The position numbers and the translations under genes are program-made. DNA of 64,000 bases from Bradyrhizobium nivariense (lineage in GTDB: Bacteria > Pseudomonadota > Alphaproteobacteria > Rhizobiales > Xanthobacteraceae), in contig NZ_JARVWW010000007.1 in NCBI RefSeq assembly GCF_029846715.1, forward strand, positions 1-64,000, in the 5' to 3' direction. Of the stretch, positions 15,362-24,100 are shown one piece after another. Position 1 is the stretch's first letter, and each line of letters starts with the position of its first letter. Under the pieces are notes generated by a model. It was not told the origin of the DNA. It saw nothing but the letters and a program-made list of their open reading frames with translations, and searched no databases.

Positions 15362-17503
15362 TCAGATGCTTCCGACCGTTTTCAACCTCGCCCTGGGGTG
15401 GATTTCGGCCTGCGACAGTACCGTCGTCTGGGCCCGGAACCGCTCGACCAGGGAACGCACGAAGGGACGAATTGCCGCAGAGGTGACCAGCACCGGGGCC
15501 TCGCCTTCGCGCGCGGCGCGCTCGAAGGCCTCGCGCACGCCGGTCATGAACTCCGACAGTTTCGAGGGCTGCATGGCGAGGCTGCGCTCCTCGCCCTGGC
15601 CGATGATGGATTCGGCAAAGGCTTGTTCCCAACGGGCCGACAGCGCGATCAGCGGCAGATAGCCGTTGTAGGAGGTGTTCTGCGCACAGATCTGCCGCGC
15701 TAGGCGGGCGCGGACGTGCTCGACCATGGTGGCGGGATTGCGCGAGAAGGCGAGCGAGTCGGCGATGCCTTCGAGGATGGTCGAGAGGTCGCGGATCGAG
15801 ATGCGCTCGGCGAGCAGCAGCTGCAGCACGCGCTGGATGCCGGAGACCGTGACCTGTCCCGGCACGATGTCCTTGACCAGCTCGCCCTGCTCCTTCGGCA
15901 GCTCCTTGAGCAGCTTCTGCACCTCGCCATAGGAGAGCAGGTCCGACATGTTGGCCTTGAGCAGCTCGGTGAGGTGGGTCGAGAGCACGGTCGCGGCGTC
16001 GACGACGGTGTAGCCCTTGAGCGAGGCTTCCTCCTTGAGGCTGGCGTCGACCCAGGTCGCGGGCAGGCCGAAGGTCGGCTCGGTGGTGTGGATGCCGGGC
16101 ACCTGCACCTGGCTGCCGCCGGGGTCCATGACCATGAACTGGTTCGGCCAGATCTTGCCGGTGCCGGCGTCGACCTCCTTGATCTTGATGATGTAGGTGT
16201 TGGCCTCGAGCTGGACGTTGTCGAGGATGCGCACCGCCGGCATCACAAAACCCATTTCGATTGCGAGCGAACGGCGCAGCGCCTTGATCTGCTCGGTGAG
16301 GCGGTCGGTGCCGTCGGGGCCGTTGACCAGCGGCAGCAGGGCGTAGCCGAGCTCGATCTTGAGGTCGTCGATCTTGAGAGCCGCGGAGATCGGCTCCTCC
16401 GCCGCAGCGGAGCCCGGTGCGCCCGGCGTTCCCGGCGCAGGTGCGGTCTTGGCAACTTCGTCAGCTCTGGCAGTCGCCCGGTTGCGGTTGCGGGCGTGCC
16501 AGGCGAGCGCGCCGGCGCCGGAGCCGAGCGCCAGGAAGGGGATGGTCGGGATGCCGGGCAGGGCAGCCAGCACCAGCATGACCGCCGCGGACATCGCGAG
16601 CGCCTGCGGATAGCCGGAGAACTGCTTCATCAGCGCCTTGTCGGCGGCGCCGGAAACGCCGGCCTTGGAGACGAGCAGGCCCGCCGCGGTGGAGACGATC
16701 AGCGCCGGCACCTGGGTGACGAGGCCGTCACCGACGGTCAGCAGCGTGTAGCTGCGGCCGGCATCGGCGAAGGAGAGGCCCTGCTGCGCCACGCCGATGA
16801 TCATGCCGCCGACGACGTTGATGAAAACGATCAGGAGGCCGGCGATGGCATCGCCGCGGACGAATTTGGAGGCACCGTCCATGGCGCCGAAGAAGCCGCT
16901 CTCGTCCTCCAAATCCTTGCGCCGCTGCTTGGCGACCTTCTCGTCGATCAGTCCGGCGGAGAGGTCGGCGTCGATCGCCATCTGCTTGCCGGGCATGGCG
17001 TCGAGGTGGAAGCGCGCCGCGACTTCGGCGATACGGCCCGAACCCTTGGTGATGACGACGAAGTTGACGATGATCAGGATGGCGAAGACGATGATACCGA
17101 TGACGAAATTGCCGCCCATCACGAAGCTGCCGAAGGCTTCGATGACGTGACCGGCGGCATCCGTGCCCTCGTGCCCGTGCGACAGGATCAGGCGGGTCGA
17201 GGCCATGTTGAGCGACAGCCGCAGCATGGTCGAGATCAGCAGGACAGTCGGGAAAGCGGAGAATTCCAGCGGCGCCTGGATGAACAGCGACGTCATCAGG
17301 ATCAGGATCGAGAGCGTGATCGAAATCGCCAGGAACAGGTCCAGCACGATCGCGGGCAGGGGAAGGATCAGCACCACCAGGATGGTGAGGACGCCGAGCG
17401 CCAGCGCGATATCGCCGCGCTTGAGGATGTTGCCGATCTCGGCAAGGGTGGGGAAACCGGCGTTCGTGCCGCCTACGCCCTGTCCCGCGGTGACGTCGAC
17501 CAT
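15362..17503 (-). CDS. flhA: Flagellar export gate protein FlhA
   Basis: FlhA is the large inner-membrane gate of the flagellar type III export apparatus. The 713 residues have eight predicted transmembrane helices in the first ~310 residues. The family signature region (TRLILSHGHEGTDAAGHVIEAFG, then AARFHLDAMPGKQMAIDADLSAG) is present, followed by the cytoplasmic export-substrate-binding domain to the end. ATG 17503 is chosen because GGAGAGGCAGC precedes it; an upstream in-frame extension is unsupported. It is alone here, not adjacent to flhB, and sits between the small stress gene and the copper cluster. A near-consensus CtrA box lies ~170 bases upstream. Confidence 0.96.
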   Translation of the reverse strand: MVDVTAGQGVGGTNAGFPTLAEIGNILKRGDIALALGVLTILVVLILPLPAIVLDLFLAISITLSILILMTSLFIQAPLEFSAFPTVLLISTMLRLSLNMASTRLILSHGHEGTDAAGHVIEAFGSFVMGGNFVIGIIVFAILIIVNFVVITKGSGRIAEVAARFHLDAMPGKQMAIDADLSAGLIDEKVAKQRRKDLEDESGFFGAMDGASKFVRGDAIAGLLIVFINVVGGMIIGVAQQGLSFADAGRSYTLLTVGDGLVTQVPALIVSTAAGLLVSKAGVSGAADKALMKQFSGYPQALAMSAAVMLVLAALPGIPTIPFLALGSGAGALAWHARNRNRATARADEVAKTAPAPGTPGAPGSAAAEEPISAALKIDDLKIELGYALLPLVNGPDGTDRLTEQIKALRRSLAIEMGFVMPAVRILDNVQLEANTYIIKIKEVDAGTGKIWPNQFMVMDPGGSQVQVPGIHTTEPTFGLPATWVDASLKEEASLKGYTVVDAATVLSTHLTELLKANMSDLLSYGEVQKLLKELPKEQGELVKDIVPGQVTVSGIQRVLQLLLAERISIRDLSTILEGIADSLAFSRNPATMVEHVRARLARQICAQNTSYNGYLPLIALSARWEQAFAESIIGQGEERSLAMQPSKLSEFMTGVREAFERAAREGEAPVLVTSAAIRPFVRSLVERFRAQTTVLSQAEIHPRARLKTVGSI

Positions 17504-17673
17504 GGTAGCTGCCTCTCCGCGCGACTGCCGTCCGCGCGCCCCAAATGTCTGCGCGGCGGCCGAAGGGCCGCCGTTCCGAAAGTGAGGTACCGCACTGGCG
17601 TCCACAGGGGACTCCCCGTTCTACGCGGCTGACGACACTCGACTCCACCCGGCAATTTTTGCCCGGTGTATGG

Positions 17674-17689
17674 TTAGCAAAGGGTTAAC
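17674..17689. promoter_or_regulatory. Candidate CtrA box upstream of flhA
   Basis: TTAG-CAAAGGG-TTAAC differs by one base from the CtrA consensus TTAA-N7-TTAA(C). It lies ~170 bases before the flhA start. In Caulobacter, early flagellar genes are CtrA-controlled, and ctrA itself lies 10 kb away in this window. Confidence 0.4.
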
Positions 17690-17738
17690 AAAGGGCGCGG
17701 CATGGGGGCGGACCGGAGTATTTCGGGCCGGTCAGGTT

Positions 17739-17780
17739 GTCATTCCGGGCTCGCGCCAGGGCGGCGCGCTCCGGAATGAC
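17739..17780. repeat. Inverted repeat GTCATTCCGG / CCGGAATGAC
   Basis: Perfect 10-bp arms (17739-17748 and 17771-17780) flank a GC-rich interior. It lies just beyond the last gene of the minus-strand copper cluster. It may act as a terminator or mRNA-stabilising hairpin for that transcript, and it resembles a dispersed repeat. Confidence 0.65.
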
Positions 17781-17801
17781 CATGGTGGAATGCCGGCGGG
17801 C

Positions 17802-18104
17802 CTATTTCGCCTTCTGGACCTTCGTCACCGTGAACCCCGAGGCCGCCTCCTCGGCTTCAAAAGTCACCTTGTCGCCGACCTTCACCTGCTTGAGCAAGGC
17901 GGGGTCGTTGACGCGATAGACCATGGTCATGGGCTCATCCATGCCGAGGCTTTTCGCCGGTCCGTGCTTGAGCGTGATCTTGCCGGCGCCCTCGTCGATC
18001 TTCTTGACCTCGCCGCTGATCGCGGCGCCCTGGGCTGCGAGGGCTCCGGTGGCGAGGCTGACGGTCAGCGCCAGCGCCGCGGCGATGCGGATGATGCGAT
18101 TCAT
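17802..18104 (-). CDS. CusF-like periplasmic copper-binding protein
   Basis: The 100-residue protein has a cleavable signal peptide (~1-24, ending ALAAQG) and a CusF/CopK-type small beta-barrel domain. Candidate Cu(I) ligands are His47 and the Met residues in GMDEPMTM (55, 59, 61). The tryptophan that caps the metal in E. coli CusF is replaced, because the usual GWPAMTM reads GMDEPMTM. It is the last gene of the copper cluster, 15 bases after the cupredoxin gene, and probably shuttles copper within the periplasm. Confidence 0.8.
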   Translation of the reverse strand: MNRIIRIAAALALTVSLATGALAAQGAAISGEVKKIDEGAGKITLKHGPAKSLGMDEPMTMVYRVNDPALLKQVKVGDKVTFEAEEAASGFTVTKVQKAK

Positions 18105-18119
18105 GGGAGTTTGCCCTTG

Positions 18120-18575
18120 TTACTTCACGGTGACGTGGCCGACCATGCCGTAGTCGCGGTGGTCGGGAATCAGGCAGGAAAATTCGAACGTGCCGGCCTT
18201 GCTGAACTTCCAGAGGATCTCGGCCGTCCTGCTCGGCGCGAGCCTGACACCGTTGGGATCGTCGTGCTCCATGTGCGGATGCTTCTTCATCTCCACCGCA
18301 TGCGCGAGATTCTCCTTGGTGGTGGCGAGCAGGAATTCGTGATCCTCCTTGCCGACGTTGCGCAGCACGAAGCGGATCTGCTCGCCGCGTTTGACCTCGA
18401 TCCTGGCGGGTGCGTAGTCCATCTCGTTCAGCAGGATCTCGATGGTGCGCGCGGGCTTTTTGGGATCGCCGGGCTCGCCGGCCGAGAAGGTGCCGTGCCC
18501 GTGCTGGTCGTGGGCAAACGCCGGCGCGGTCGAAAGCGCAGCCAGCGCGAGACCGAGCTTGATCGTCTTCTTCAT
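18120..18575 (-). CDS. Periplasmic cupredoxin-family copper protein
   Basis: The 151-residue protein begins MKKTIKLGLALAALSTAPAFA, a signal peptide, followed by a His-rich mature start (HDQHGHG). The blue-copper fold carries ligands in KEDHEFLL and FSCLIPDHRDYGMVGH (Cys, His, Met), so a type 1 copper site is complete. ATG 18575 was chosen over an upstream start because the signal peptide begins there. It lies between the multicopper oxidase and the CusF-like gene on the same strand. It may donate or accept electrons or copper for the oxidase. Confidence 0.85.
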   Translation of the reverse strand: MKKTIKLGLALAALSTAPAFAHDQHGHGTFSAGEPGDPKKPARTIEILLNEMDYAPARIEVKRGEQIRFVLRNVGKEDHEFLLATTKENLAHAVEMKKHPHMEHDDPNGVRLAPSRTAEILWKFSKAGTFEFSCLIPDHRDYGMVGHVTVK

Positions 18576-18610
18576 TGGTATCTCCAGTTGGTGGTGGTTG
18601 ATCGAAACGC

Positions 18611-19942
18611 TCACATCTTCATCTTGTGCATCGGCGTCCCTTGTCGCCGCGCCGGCTCTGGGGCCGGCGGCGCGACCTCGTAGGCGACGGTGCCTTGCGG
18701 GAATTGGTAGGGGCCGGGATCGCGATAATCGTCGCGCGCGAGGCCCTCGCGGATCTTCATCACAGTGAACATGCCGCCCATCTCGATCGGGCCGAACTGA
18801 CCGGTGCCGGTCATCATCGGCAGCGTGTTGTCGGGCACCGGCATCTCCATGTTGCCCATCGCCATGCCGGTCGAGCCCATGGCCATGCTGTCAGGCGCGA
18901 GCTTGCCGACGGCCTTGGCGAGATCCTTGCGCGACACGCCGATCAGGTTGCGCATGTCGTGTCCCATCGCATTCATGGTGTGATGCGACTTGTGGCAGTG
19001 GAACGCCCAGTCGCCGGGATTGTCGGCGAGAACGTCGAACACGCGCACCGCGCCGACCGGTACGTCCGTCGTCGTCTCCGGATATTGCGCGCTCTCGGGA
19101 ATCCAGCCGCCGTCGGTGCAGGTCACGGCAAAGCTGTGGCCGTGCAGATGGATCGGATGGTTGGTCATGCTGAGATTGCCGATGCGCACGCGCACCTTGT
19201 CGCCGAGCCTGACCGGCAGCGGATCGATGCCGGGAAACACCCGCGCATTCCAGGTCCACATGTTGAAGTCGGTCATTTCGTTGACCTGCGGCAGATATGT
19301 GCCGGGATCGACGCGATAGGTGCTCATGACGAAGACGAAGTCGCGGTCGACCGGACGAAAGTTCGGGTCGCGCGGATGCACGACGACCATGCCCATCATG
19401 CCCATCGCCATCTGCACCATCTCGTCGGAATGCGGGTGGTACATGAAGGTCCCGCTCTTCTTCATCTCGAACTCGTAGACGAAGGTTTTTCCCGGCTGGA
19501 TGTGCGGCTGGGTCAGCCCGCCGACACCGTCCATGCCGCTGGGAATGATCATGCCGTGCCAGTGCACGGTGGTGTATTCGGGCAGTCTGTTGGTGACGAA
19601 GATGCGGACCTTGTCGCCCTCGACGGCCTCGATCGTCGGGCCCGGCGACTGGCCGTTATAGCCCCACAAATTCACCTTCATGCCCTCGGCGAATTCGCGC
19701 GCCACGGGCTCGGCGACGAGATGGAATTCCTTCCAGTCGCCGTTCATGCGGAACGGCAGCGACCAGCCGTTCAGCGTGACCACCGGGCGGTAGTCCGGAC
19801 CACCGATGGGGTGCAGCGGCGGTTGCATCACCACCTTGTCCATGTGCGGGGCTTCCGGAATTGAGGCGGCCTGCGCCCGGCCGCTGACGACGGATGCGCT
19901 GGCCAGCGCAGCGCTGCCCAAAAATCCTCGGCGGGAAAACAT
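18611..19942 (-). CDS. Tat-exported multicopper oxidase (CopA/CueO-like)
   Basis: This 443-residue laccase-like enzyme probably oxidises Cu(I) in the periplasm. It begins MFSRRGFLGSAALASA, a twin-arginine signal. All four copper-ligand motifs are present: TVHWHGMI, FMYHPHSDE, HPIHLHGHSF and FHCHKSHHTM. Met-rich stretches near the C-terminus (MAMGSTGMAMGNMEM) resemble the CueO/CopA methionine segments. The start was set at 19942, where GGAGG lies 5 bases upstream; upstream in-frame sequence belongs to the overlapping tolC gene. It lies 13 bases after the outer-membrane lipoprotein gene in the copper cluster. Confidence 0.93.
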   Translation of the reverse strand: MFSRRGFLGSAALASASVVSGRAQAASIPEAPHMDKVVMQPPLHPIGGPDYRPVVTLNGWSLPFRMNGDWKEFHLVAEPVAREFAEGMKVNLWGYNGQSPGPTIEAVEGDKVRIFVTNRLPEYTTVHWHGMIIPSGMDGVGGLTQPHIQPGKTFVYEFEMKKSGTFMYHPHSDEMVQMAMGMMGMVVVHPRDPNFRPVDRDFVFVMSTYRVDPGTYLPQVNEMTDFNMWTWNARVFPGIDPLPVRLGDKVRVRIGNLSMTNHPIHLHGHSFAVTCTDGGWIPESAQYPETTTDVPVGAVRVFDVLADNPGDWAFHCHKSHHTMNAMGHDMRNLIGVSRKDLAKAVGKLAPDSMAMGSTGMAMGNMEMPVPDNTLPMMTGTGQFGPIEMGGMFTVMKIREGLARDDYRDPGPYQFPQGTVAYEVAPPAPEPARRQGTPMHKMKM

Positions 19943-19955
19943 CGTGGCCTCCATG

Positions 19956-21380
19956 TCAGTGGCCGCCATCGGCAGGCGCTGCCGCGGCGATGGTGGTTGA
20001 ATTGTCGCTGCTGGAAGCAGGTGCGCCGCCGCCGTTGACGGCGGTCTGCAACTCGGACTGGGCGAGGAAGAATTTTTGCCTGGCATCGATTGCACCGCGC
20101 AGCGACGCGAGTCGCTGCCGGGCCTCGGTGAGCAAGGCAAAAATATCGATCTGCATGCTGGAGAAGCGGAGCTGCATCTCCTCCGTGATGATCTTGCGCA
20201 GCGGCACGATCTCGCGCTGGTAGTGGCTCGCGATGTCGTAGCTGGATCGATAGACCCGATAAGCATCGCGCGCCTCGGAGCGCACATTGACGGCGCGCTC
20301 GGTCAAGCGGTTGAAGGCGAGATTGTAGGTCTCCGCCACCTGCCGCACCCGGACCTCGCCGCCGTCGAAGATCGGGATCTGGAATTGCACGTCGAAGCCG
20401 CGTTCGCGGAACGGTGCGCCGTCCGGATCCTTGGTGCGGCGGGAGATGCCGGCGAGATCAAGTAGGGTCACGAAGCGCGTCGCCTCGGTGAGGTTCAGCG
20501 ACGTCGCCAGCGCCGTCAGTTCAAGCCGTGCGATCTGCAAGTCGATGCGATGGGCGACCGCGTCGGCTTCAATTGACGGCAAAGCCTGCGGCCGGCGCGG
20601 CAGCGGCGGCAGTTGATTGGGCAGACGAAAATCGAGACCGCCGTCCCACAGTCCCATCAGGCGCGCCAGCCTTTCGCGCGCGCTCGTTGCCGTCTGCCGC
20701 CCGGTCGCGAGATCGGCGGTGGTCTCCGCATAAAACACCTGCTCGCGGGCCTGGTCGAGCTTGTTGATCGAACCGGTTTCGCCGAGCTTGACTGCGAGCT
20801 GTGCGGTCGATTCCGCCGTCGCCTTTGCGTCCGTCAGCAGCACCACCATCTCGTTGCCGGCAACCGCGCGCAAATACGCGCGGCGGACATCGGCGGCGAG
20901 CCGCAACGTCGCCAGGGCCGCGCGCAATTGCGCCTGACGAAAACGGTCGCGGGCGATGTCGGAGCGGAACGGCAGGGTGGCGAGCGCGAGGATGTCGCCG
21001 ACCACCTGGCGCTCGATTTCGCTGGCGCCGTTGCCCGAGATCCGCGAGATCGAGAACACGGGATTGGGCGGCAGGCTCTGCTCGACGAGATCGGTCTCGG
21101 CCAGCGCCAGCTCGTTATAAGCGGCTTGCAGTCCCTTGTTGTCGAGCAGTGCGATCTGCACGGCGGTGTCGGCGGTCAGTGTTCGCGAGAGCAGTTGGCG
21201 AACGCGCGCGTCGACCGCACCGGCTCCCTCAGTCGTTCGCACGAAGGCGACGTCCTTGTTGATGGTCTGGCTCGTCAGCTCCGAGACGGCATTCATGCCG
21301 CTGTCGGGCGAGAATGCGGCGCAGCCCGAGAGAGTGATCGCAGCGAGCACGAGCAGGCTTTGCGCGAGACGGTGTGTCAT
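19956..21380 (-). CDS. TolC-family outer-membrane efflux lipoprotein
   Basis: The 474-residue protein has a lipoprotein signal with lipobox Leu-Ser-Gly-Cys (Cys20) and two OEP/TolC repeats of long helices. It resembles the NodT/CusC type of outer-membrane channel. It is encoded between a small lipoprotein and the multicopper oxidase, so a role in copper export is likely. No RND pump or membrane-fusion protein is encoded beside it, so it must pair with components elsewhere or work differently. A Gly/Ala/Ser-rich C-terminal tail is present. Confidence 0.85.
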   Translation of the reverse strand: MTHRLAQSLLVLAAITLSGCAAFSPDSGMNAVSELTSQTINKDVAFVRTTEGAGAVDARVRQLLSRTLTADTAVQIALLDNKGLQAAYNELALAETDLVEQSLPPNPVFSISRISGNGASEIERQVVGDILALATLPFRSDIARDRFRQAQLRAALATLRLAADVRRAYLRAVAGNEMVVLLTDAKATAESTAQLAVKLGETGSINKLDQAREQVFYAETTADLATGRQTATSARERLARLMGLWDGGLDFRLPNQLPPLPRRPQALPSIEADAVAHRIDLQIARLELTALATSLNLTEATRFVTLLDLAGISRRTKDPDGAPFRERGFDVQFQIPIFDGGEVRVRQVAETYNLAFNRLTERAVNVRSEARDAYRVYRSSYDIASHYQREIVPLRKIITEEMQLRFSSMQIDIFALLTEARQRLASLRGAIDARQKFFLAQSELQTAVNGGGAPASSSDNSTTIAAAAPADGGH

Positions 21381-21389
21381 GGCGCGCTC

Positions 21390-21674
21390 CTACCGGTCCT
21401 GCTTGGGCTGCGGCGCGACGTTCTCGTTGCGCTCGCGCCATGGCGCCGGAGTCGCGGGCCGCAGGCTGGTGTACGGCGCAATTGCCGAACGATAGCCGGC
21501 GCGCGCGACCTTGGAGGCGGGATCGGCGGGATCAGCGCCGGCGACTTGTGTCGTTGCCGGCACGCAGCCGGACAACGCCAGCGCAACGGCGGTCAGCAGT
21601 GACCAATTAAATAGAAAGTGTCGTCCACGCGCCACAGATGCGGCGGCGGACTTCGCCCCGGAAAGCGTAAGCAT
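21390..21674 (-). CDS. Small lipoprotein of the copper cluster
   Basis: The 94-residue protein has a hydrophobic segment ending in a lipobox (Leu-Ser-Gly-Cys, Cys37), then a short polar mature part ending NENVAPQPKQDR. No named family recognised. It ends 9 bases before the TolC-family start on the same strand, so cotranscription is near certain. The N-terminus before the signal is long (about 20 residues) and the true start may be slightly internal. Confidence 0.65.
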   Translation of the reverse strand: MLTLSGAKSAAASVARGRHFLFNWSLLTAVALALSGCVPATTQVAGADPADPASKVARAGYRSAIAPYTSLRPATPAPWRERNENVAPQPKQDR

Positions 21675-21754
21675 GACTCATCCCTGATCCGTCTGAAGAC
21701 CACAGGCTGCGCGCGCGCAGATGCGCGCTCGGCCTGACGTCGTCGCGTGTCAGA

Positions 21755-22219
21755 TCAGGCGATGGGAGGGCGGTAGAGCAGGGGCGGCGCCGCGCTGTGC
21801 AGGCTGGCCACGATCTCGGGCGCGCAGGCGGAAACCGGCTGAAGCGGTTTTGCGACGCTGGGCAGGTCGACCGGCAGCGCAATCACGCACATCATCGCAC
21901 AGCACGGTCCTGGCGTCCCCTTGCCGTCGTGATGATGTGGAGCGGGCGCGTCCTGCGCGGCGGTCCGGTGATGCGCATGTGCCCCCGCGTGGTCATGCGA
22001 GGAGTCGCCATGCGCATGGCTCGTCTGTATCTCATGGCTCGTCTGCATCTGATGATGCGCCGGCACGATGTTGCCGGGCACGAAATCGTCGCCAAGACAC
22101 GGCGCCGGACCTTGACCCCAGGCGAGGCTTGCGGCCGGCGCGAGCACGCAAAACAGATAAGCGAGGGCAATGATGCGCCCCACCCTGATCCGCATCGATC
22201 GTGTCAATCGCAGCAACAT
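21755..22219 (-). CDS. His-rich exported protein heading the copper cluster
   Basis: The 154-residue protein has an N-terminal hydrophobic segment (~residues 14-30, ALAYLFCVLAPAASLAW). A His-rich region follows (~55-100, with HSH, HDH, HAHHR and HHHDG motifs), and then Cys-Cys-Ala-Met-Met-Cys and a second hydrophobic stretch. Metal binding is likely. ATG 22219 follows GGCGGA, and the frame upstream looks non-coding. It is the first gene of the minus-strand copper cluster and faces the divergent MFS gene. I do not recognise a specific family. Confidence 0.6.
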   Translation of the reverse strand: MLLRLTRSMRIRVGRIIALAYLFCVLAPAASLAWGQGPAPCLGDDFVPGNIVPAHHQMQTSHEIQTSHAHGDSSHDHAGAHAHHRTAAQDAPAPHHHDGKGTPGPCCAMMCVIALPVDLPSVAKPLQPVSACAPEIVASLHSAAPPLLYRPPIA

Positions 22220-22370
22220 TCCGCCGACATACGCTCCGCGCGGCAACGTTGCACACGCTGATTGCAAATTAATGGCAAAACGCGCGTTCGCCAAGCTTCT
22301 TCTTACCGCTGTGCACCGCGCATGCCCAATATCGCGCCACAATGCTTGACCCTGTGGCGATCCGCGGGCC

Positions 22371-23636
22371 ATGGTCCGGCCCGTGCACGCCCCAAATCAT
22401 TCAAGACAGACACCTGAGACATTCACCCCTGATTCGCGTCAGGCCTGGATGCGCCTTGTCATTGCGCTTCTGATCGGCTCGATCGGCGGCGTCGGCATGT
22501 GGGCCATCGTGGTCATGATTCCCGCGGTGCAGGCCGAATTCGCCGCCACGCGCGGCGCGGTGTCGCTGGCTTTCACTCTCATGATGTTCGGCTTCGGGCT
22601 TGGCGGCGTGATCGCCGGCAAGATCACCGACCGGTTCGGCATCGTGCCGGCGATGGCGATCAGCATCGCCTTCCTCGGCGTCGCCAATGTGCTCGCGGGT
22701 CTGTCGACCCAGCTCTGGCAGTTCGTGGCGGCGTATTTCCTGATCGGGCTCGGCACCTCCGCGACCTTCGCGCCGCTGATGGCGGAGGCCTCGCACTGGT
22801 TCGAGCGCTATCGCGGCCTTGCCGTGACCATCGTTGCGAGCGGCAATTACGTTGCCGGCACGATGTGGCCGCCGATTGTGAATTGGGGCATGCAGTCGAT
22901 CGGCTGGCGCTACACGCACATCGGCATCGGCCTCGTCTGCGTGAGCCTGATGACGATCCTGGTGCTGGTCCTGCGCACGCAGATGGGCGACGACAAGGTC
23001 CGCAATCATGCCAATGCGCCGCCGCCGCGGGTCAACCTCAAGCTCTCGACCAACACGCTGACGGTGCTGCTCTCGATCGCGAGCATCTCCTGCTGCGTGG
23101 CGATGGCGATGCCGCAGGTGCATATTGTCGCCTATTGCGGCGATCTCGGTTTCGGTGTGGCGCGCGGCGCCGAGATGCTGTCGCTGATGATGGCCTGCGG
23201 CATCGTCAGCCGGATCGGCTCGGGCTATCTCGCCGACAAGATCGGCGGTATCCCCACGTTGCTGATCGGGGCATTTGCGCAAGGCTTTGCGCTGGTGTTC
23301 TACCTGTTCTTCGACAGCCTCGCCTCTCTCTACCTGATCTCCGCGATGTTCGGTCTGTTCCAGGGCGGCATCGTGCCGAGCTACGCCATCATCGTGCGCG
23401 AGGCGATGCCGGCCAGCGAAGCCGCAACGCGCGTCGGCATCGTGATCTTCGCCTCCGTGCTCGGCATGTCCTTCGGCGGCTGGGTGTCGGGCGTCATCTT
23501 CGACGCCACCGGCTCCTATGCGGCGGCGTTCGCGAACGGCGTGGCGTGGAACGCGCTCAATGTCGGCATCGTTCTGACGTTGCTGATCCGGTCGCGGATG
23601 AATGCGACGAAGGCGGGACCGAGTTTCGCAGCCTAG
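22371..23636 (+). CDS. MFS transporter (oxalate/formate antiporter-like)
   Basis: The 421 residues form twelve predicted transmembrane helices with the major facilitator loop GKITDRFGIVPAM between helices 2 and 3 (~residues 83-95). The pattern fits the OFA/monocarboxylate-type branch of prokaryotic MFS carriers. The substrate cannot be read from sequence. The start at 22371 is the first ATG; a shorter start at 22449 is possible. It ends in a four-base convergent overlap with the DUF4864 gene and is divergent from the copper cluster. Confidence 0.85.
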   Translation: MVRPVHAPNHSRQTPETFTPDSRQAWMRLVIALLIGSIGGVGMWAIVVMIPAVQAEFAATRGAVSLAFTLMMFGFGLGGVIAGKITDRFGIVPAMAISIAFLGVANVLAGLSTQLWQFVAAYFLIGLGTSATFAPLMAEASHWFERYRGLAVTIVASGNYVAGTMWPPIVNWGMQSIGWRYTHIGIGLVCVSLMTILVLVLRTQMGDDKVRNHANAPPPRVNLKLSTNTLTVLLSIASISCCVAMAMPQVHIVAYCGDLGFGVARGAEMLSLMMACGIVSRIGSGYLADKIGGIPTLLIGAFAQGFALVFYLFFDSLASLYLISAMFGLFQGGIVPSYAIIVREAMPASEAATRVGIVIFASVLGMSFGGWVSGVIFDATGSYAAAFANGVAWNALNVGIVLTLLIRSRMNATKAGPSFAA

Positions 23637-24034
23637 GCCTCTCGCCCTGCTCTCAACAGCGAGCAGCCGGTGATCTTGTAGCTGCCGTCGCTCTGCTGTT
23701 CGAGCGTGTAGAGCGCCTCCCAGGCTTCGCCATTGGCATCGACGATGTGGACGCGCTGGGCAATCGAATTGCCTTCGCTCTTGCTGTCGCCGAACTCAAA
23801 GCTCTTGTGCCGGTAGACCGGCGCGTAGCCGTTCTGCACCATGGACATGAAGATGTCAGGCGCAGGGAAGATCTCCCTGATCGCCGGCGCGGCGTGGGAA
23901 TAGGCCCCCGCCGCATCGTCGCGGACAAAGGCCTGCTCCTGGGCGCGGATGACACCTTGTGCGGCTGCGACGTCGCCGGCGCGTGCGGAAGCGCCACCCA
24001 GCAGCGCGAATATCAGGACAAGGAGCACGCGCAT
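23633..24034 (-). CDS. DUF4864 exported protein
   Basis: The 133-residue protein has a signal peptide (MRVLLVLIFALLGGASARA). Its NTF2/cystatin-like domain of the DUF4864 family includes FVRDDAAGAYSHAAPAIREIF and SYKITGCSLLRAG. No catalytic site is evident; function unknown. The start at 24034 is supported by GCGAGGTTTTGCC upstream. The stop overlaps the MFS stop on the other strand through a shared CTAG. The next gene on the same strand upstream is the cupin. Confidence 0.78.
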   Translation of the reverse strand: MRVLLVLIFALLGGASARAGDVAAAQGVIRAQEQAFVRDDAAGAYSHAAPAIREIFPAPDIFMSMVQNGYAPVYRHKSFEFGDSKSEGNSIAQRVHIVDANGEAWEALYTLEQQSDGSYKITGCSLLRAGREA

Positions 24035-24100
24035 GGCAAAACCTCGCTTGGTCATCCCGTCCAGCAAGGATATCGCCACGCGGATGTTCGGGCAAACGGC

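Noticed and set aside
15716..17632. 638-codon open frame antisense to flhA
   Set aside because: It lies wholly opposite the well-supported flhA and has the biased composition of a GC-rich antisense frame, with no recognisable domain.
19943..20287. N-terminal extension of the multicopper oxidase
   Set aside because: It overlaps the TolC-family gene, is Ser/Arg-rich and would bury the twin-arginine signal that starts at 19942.
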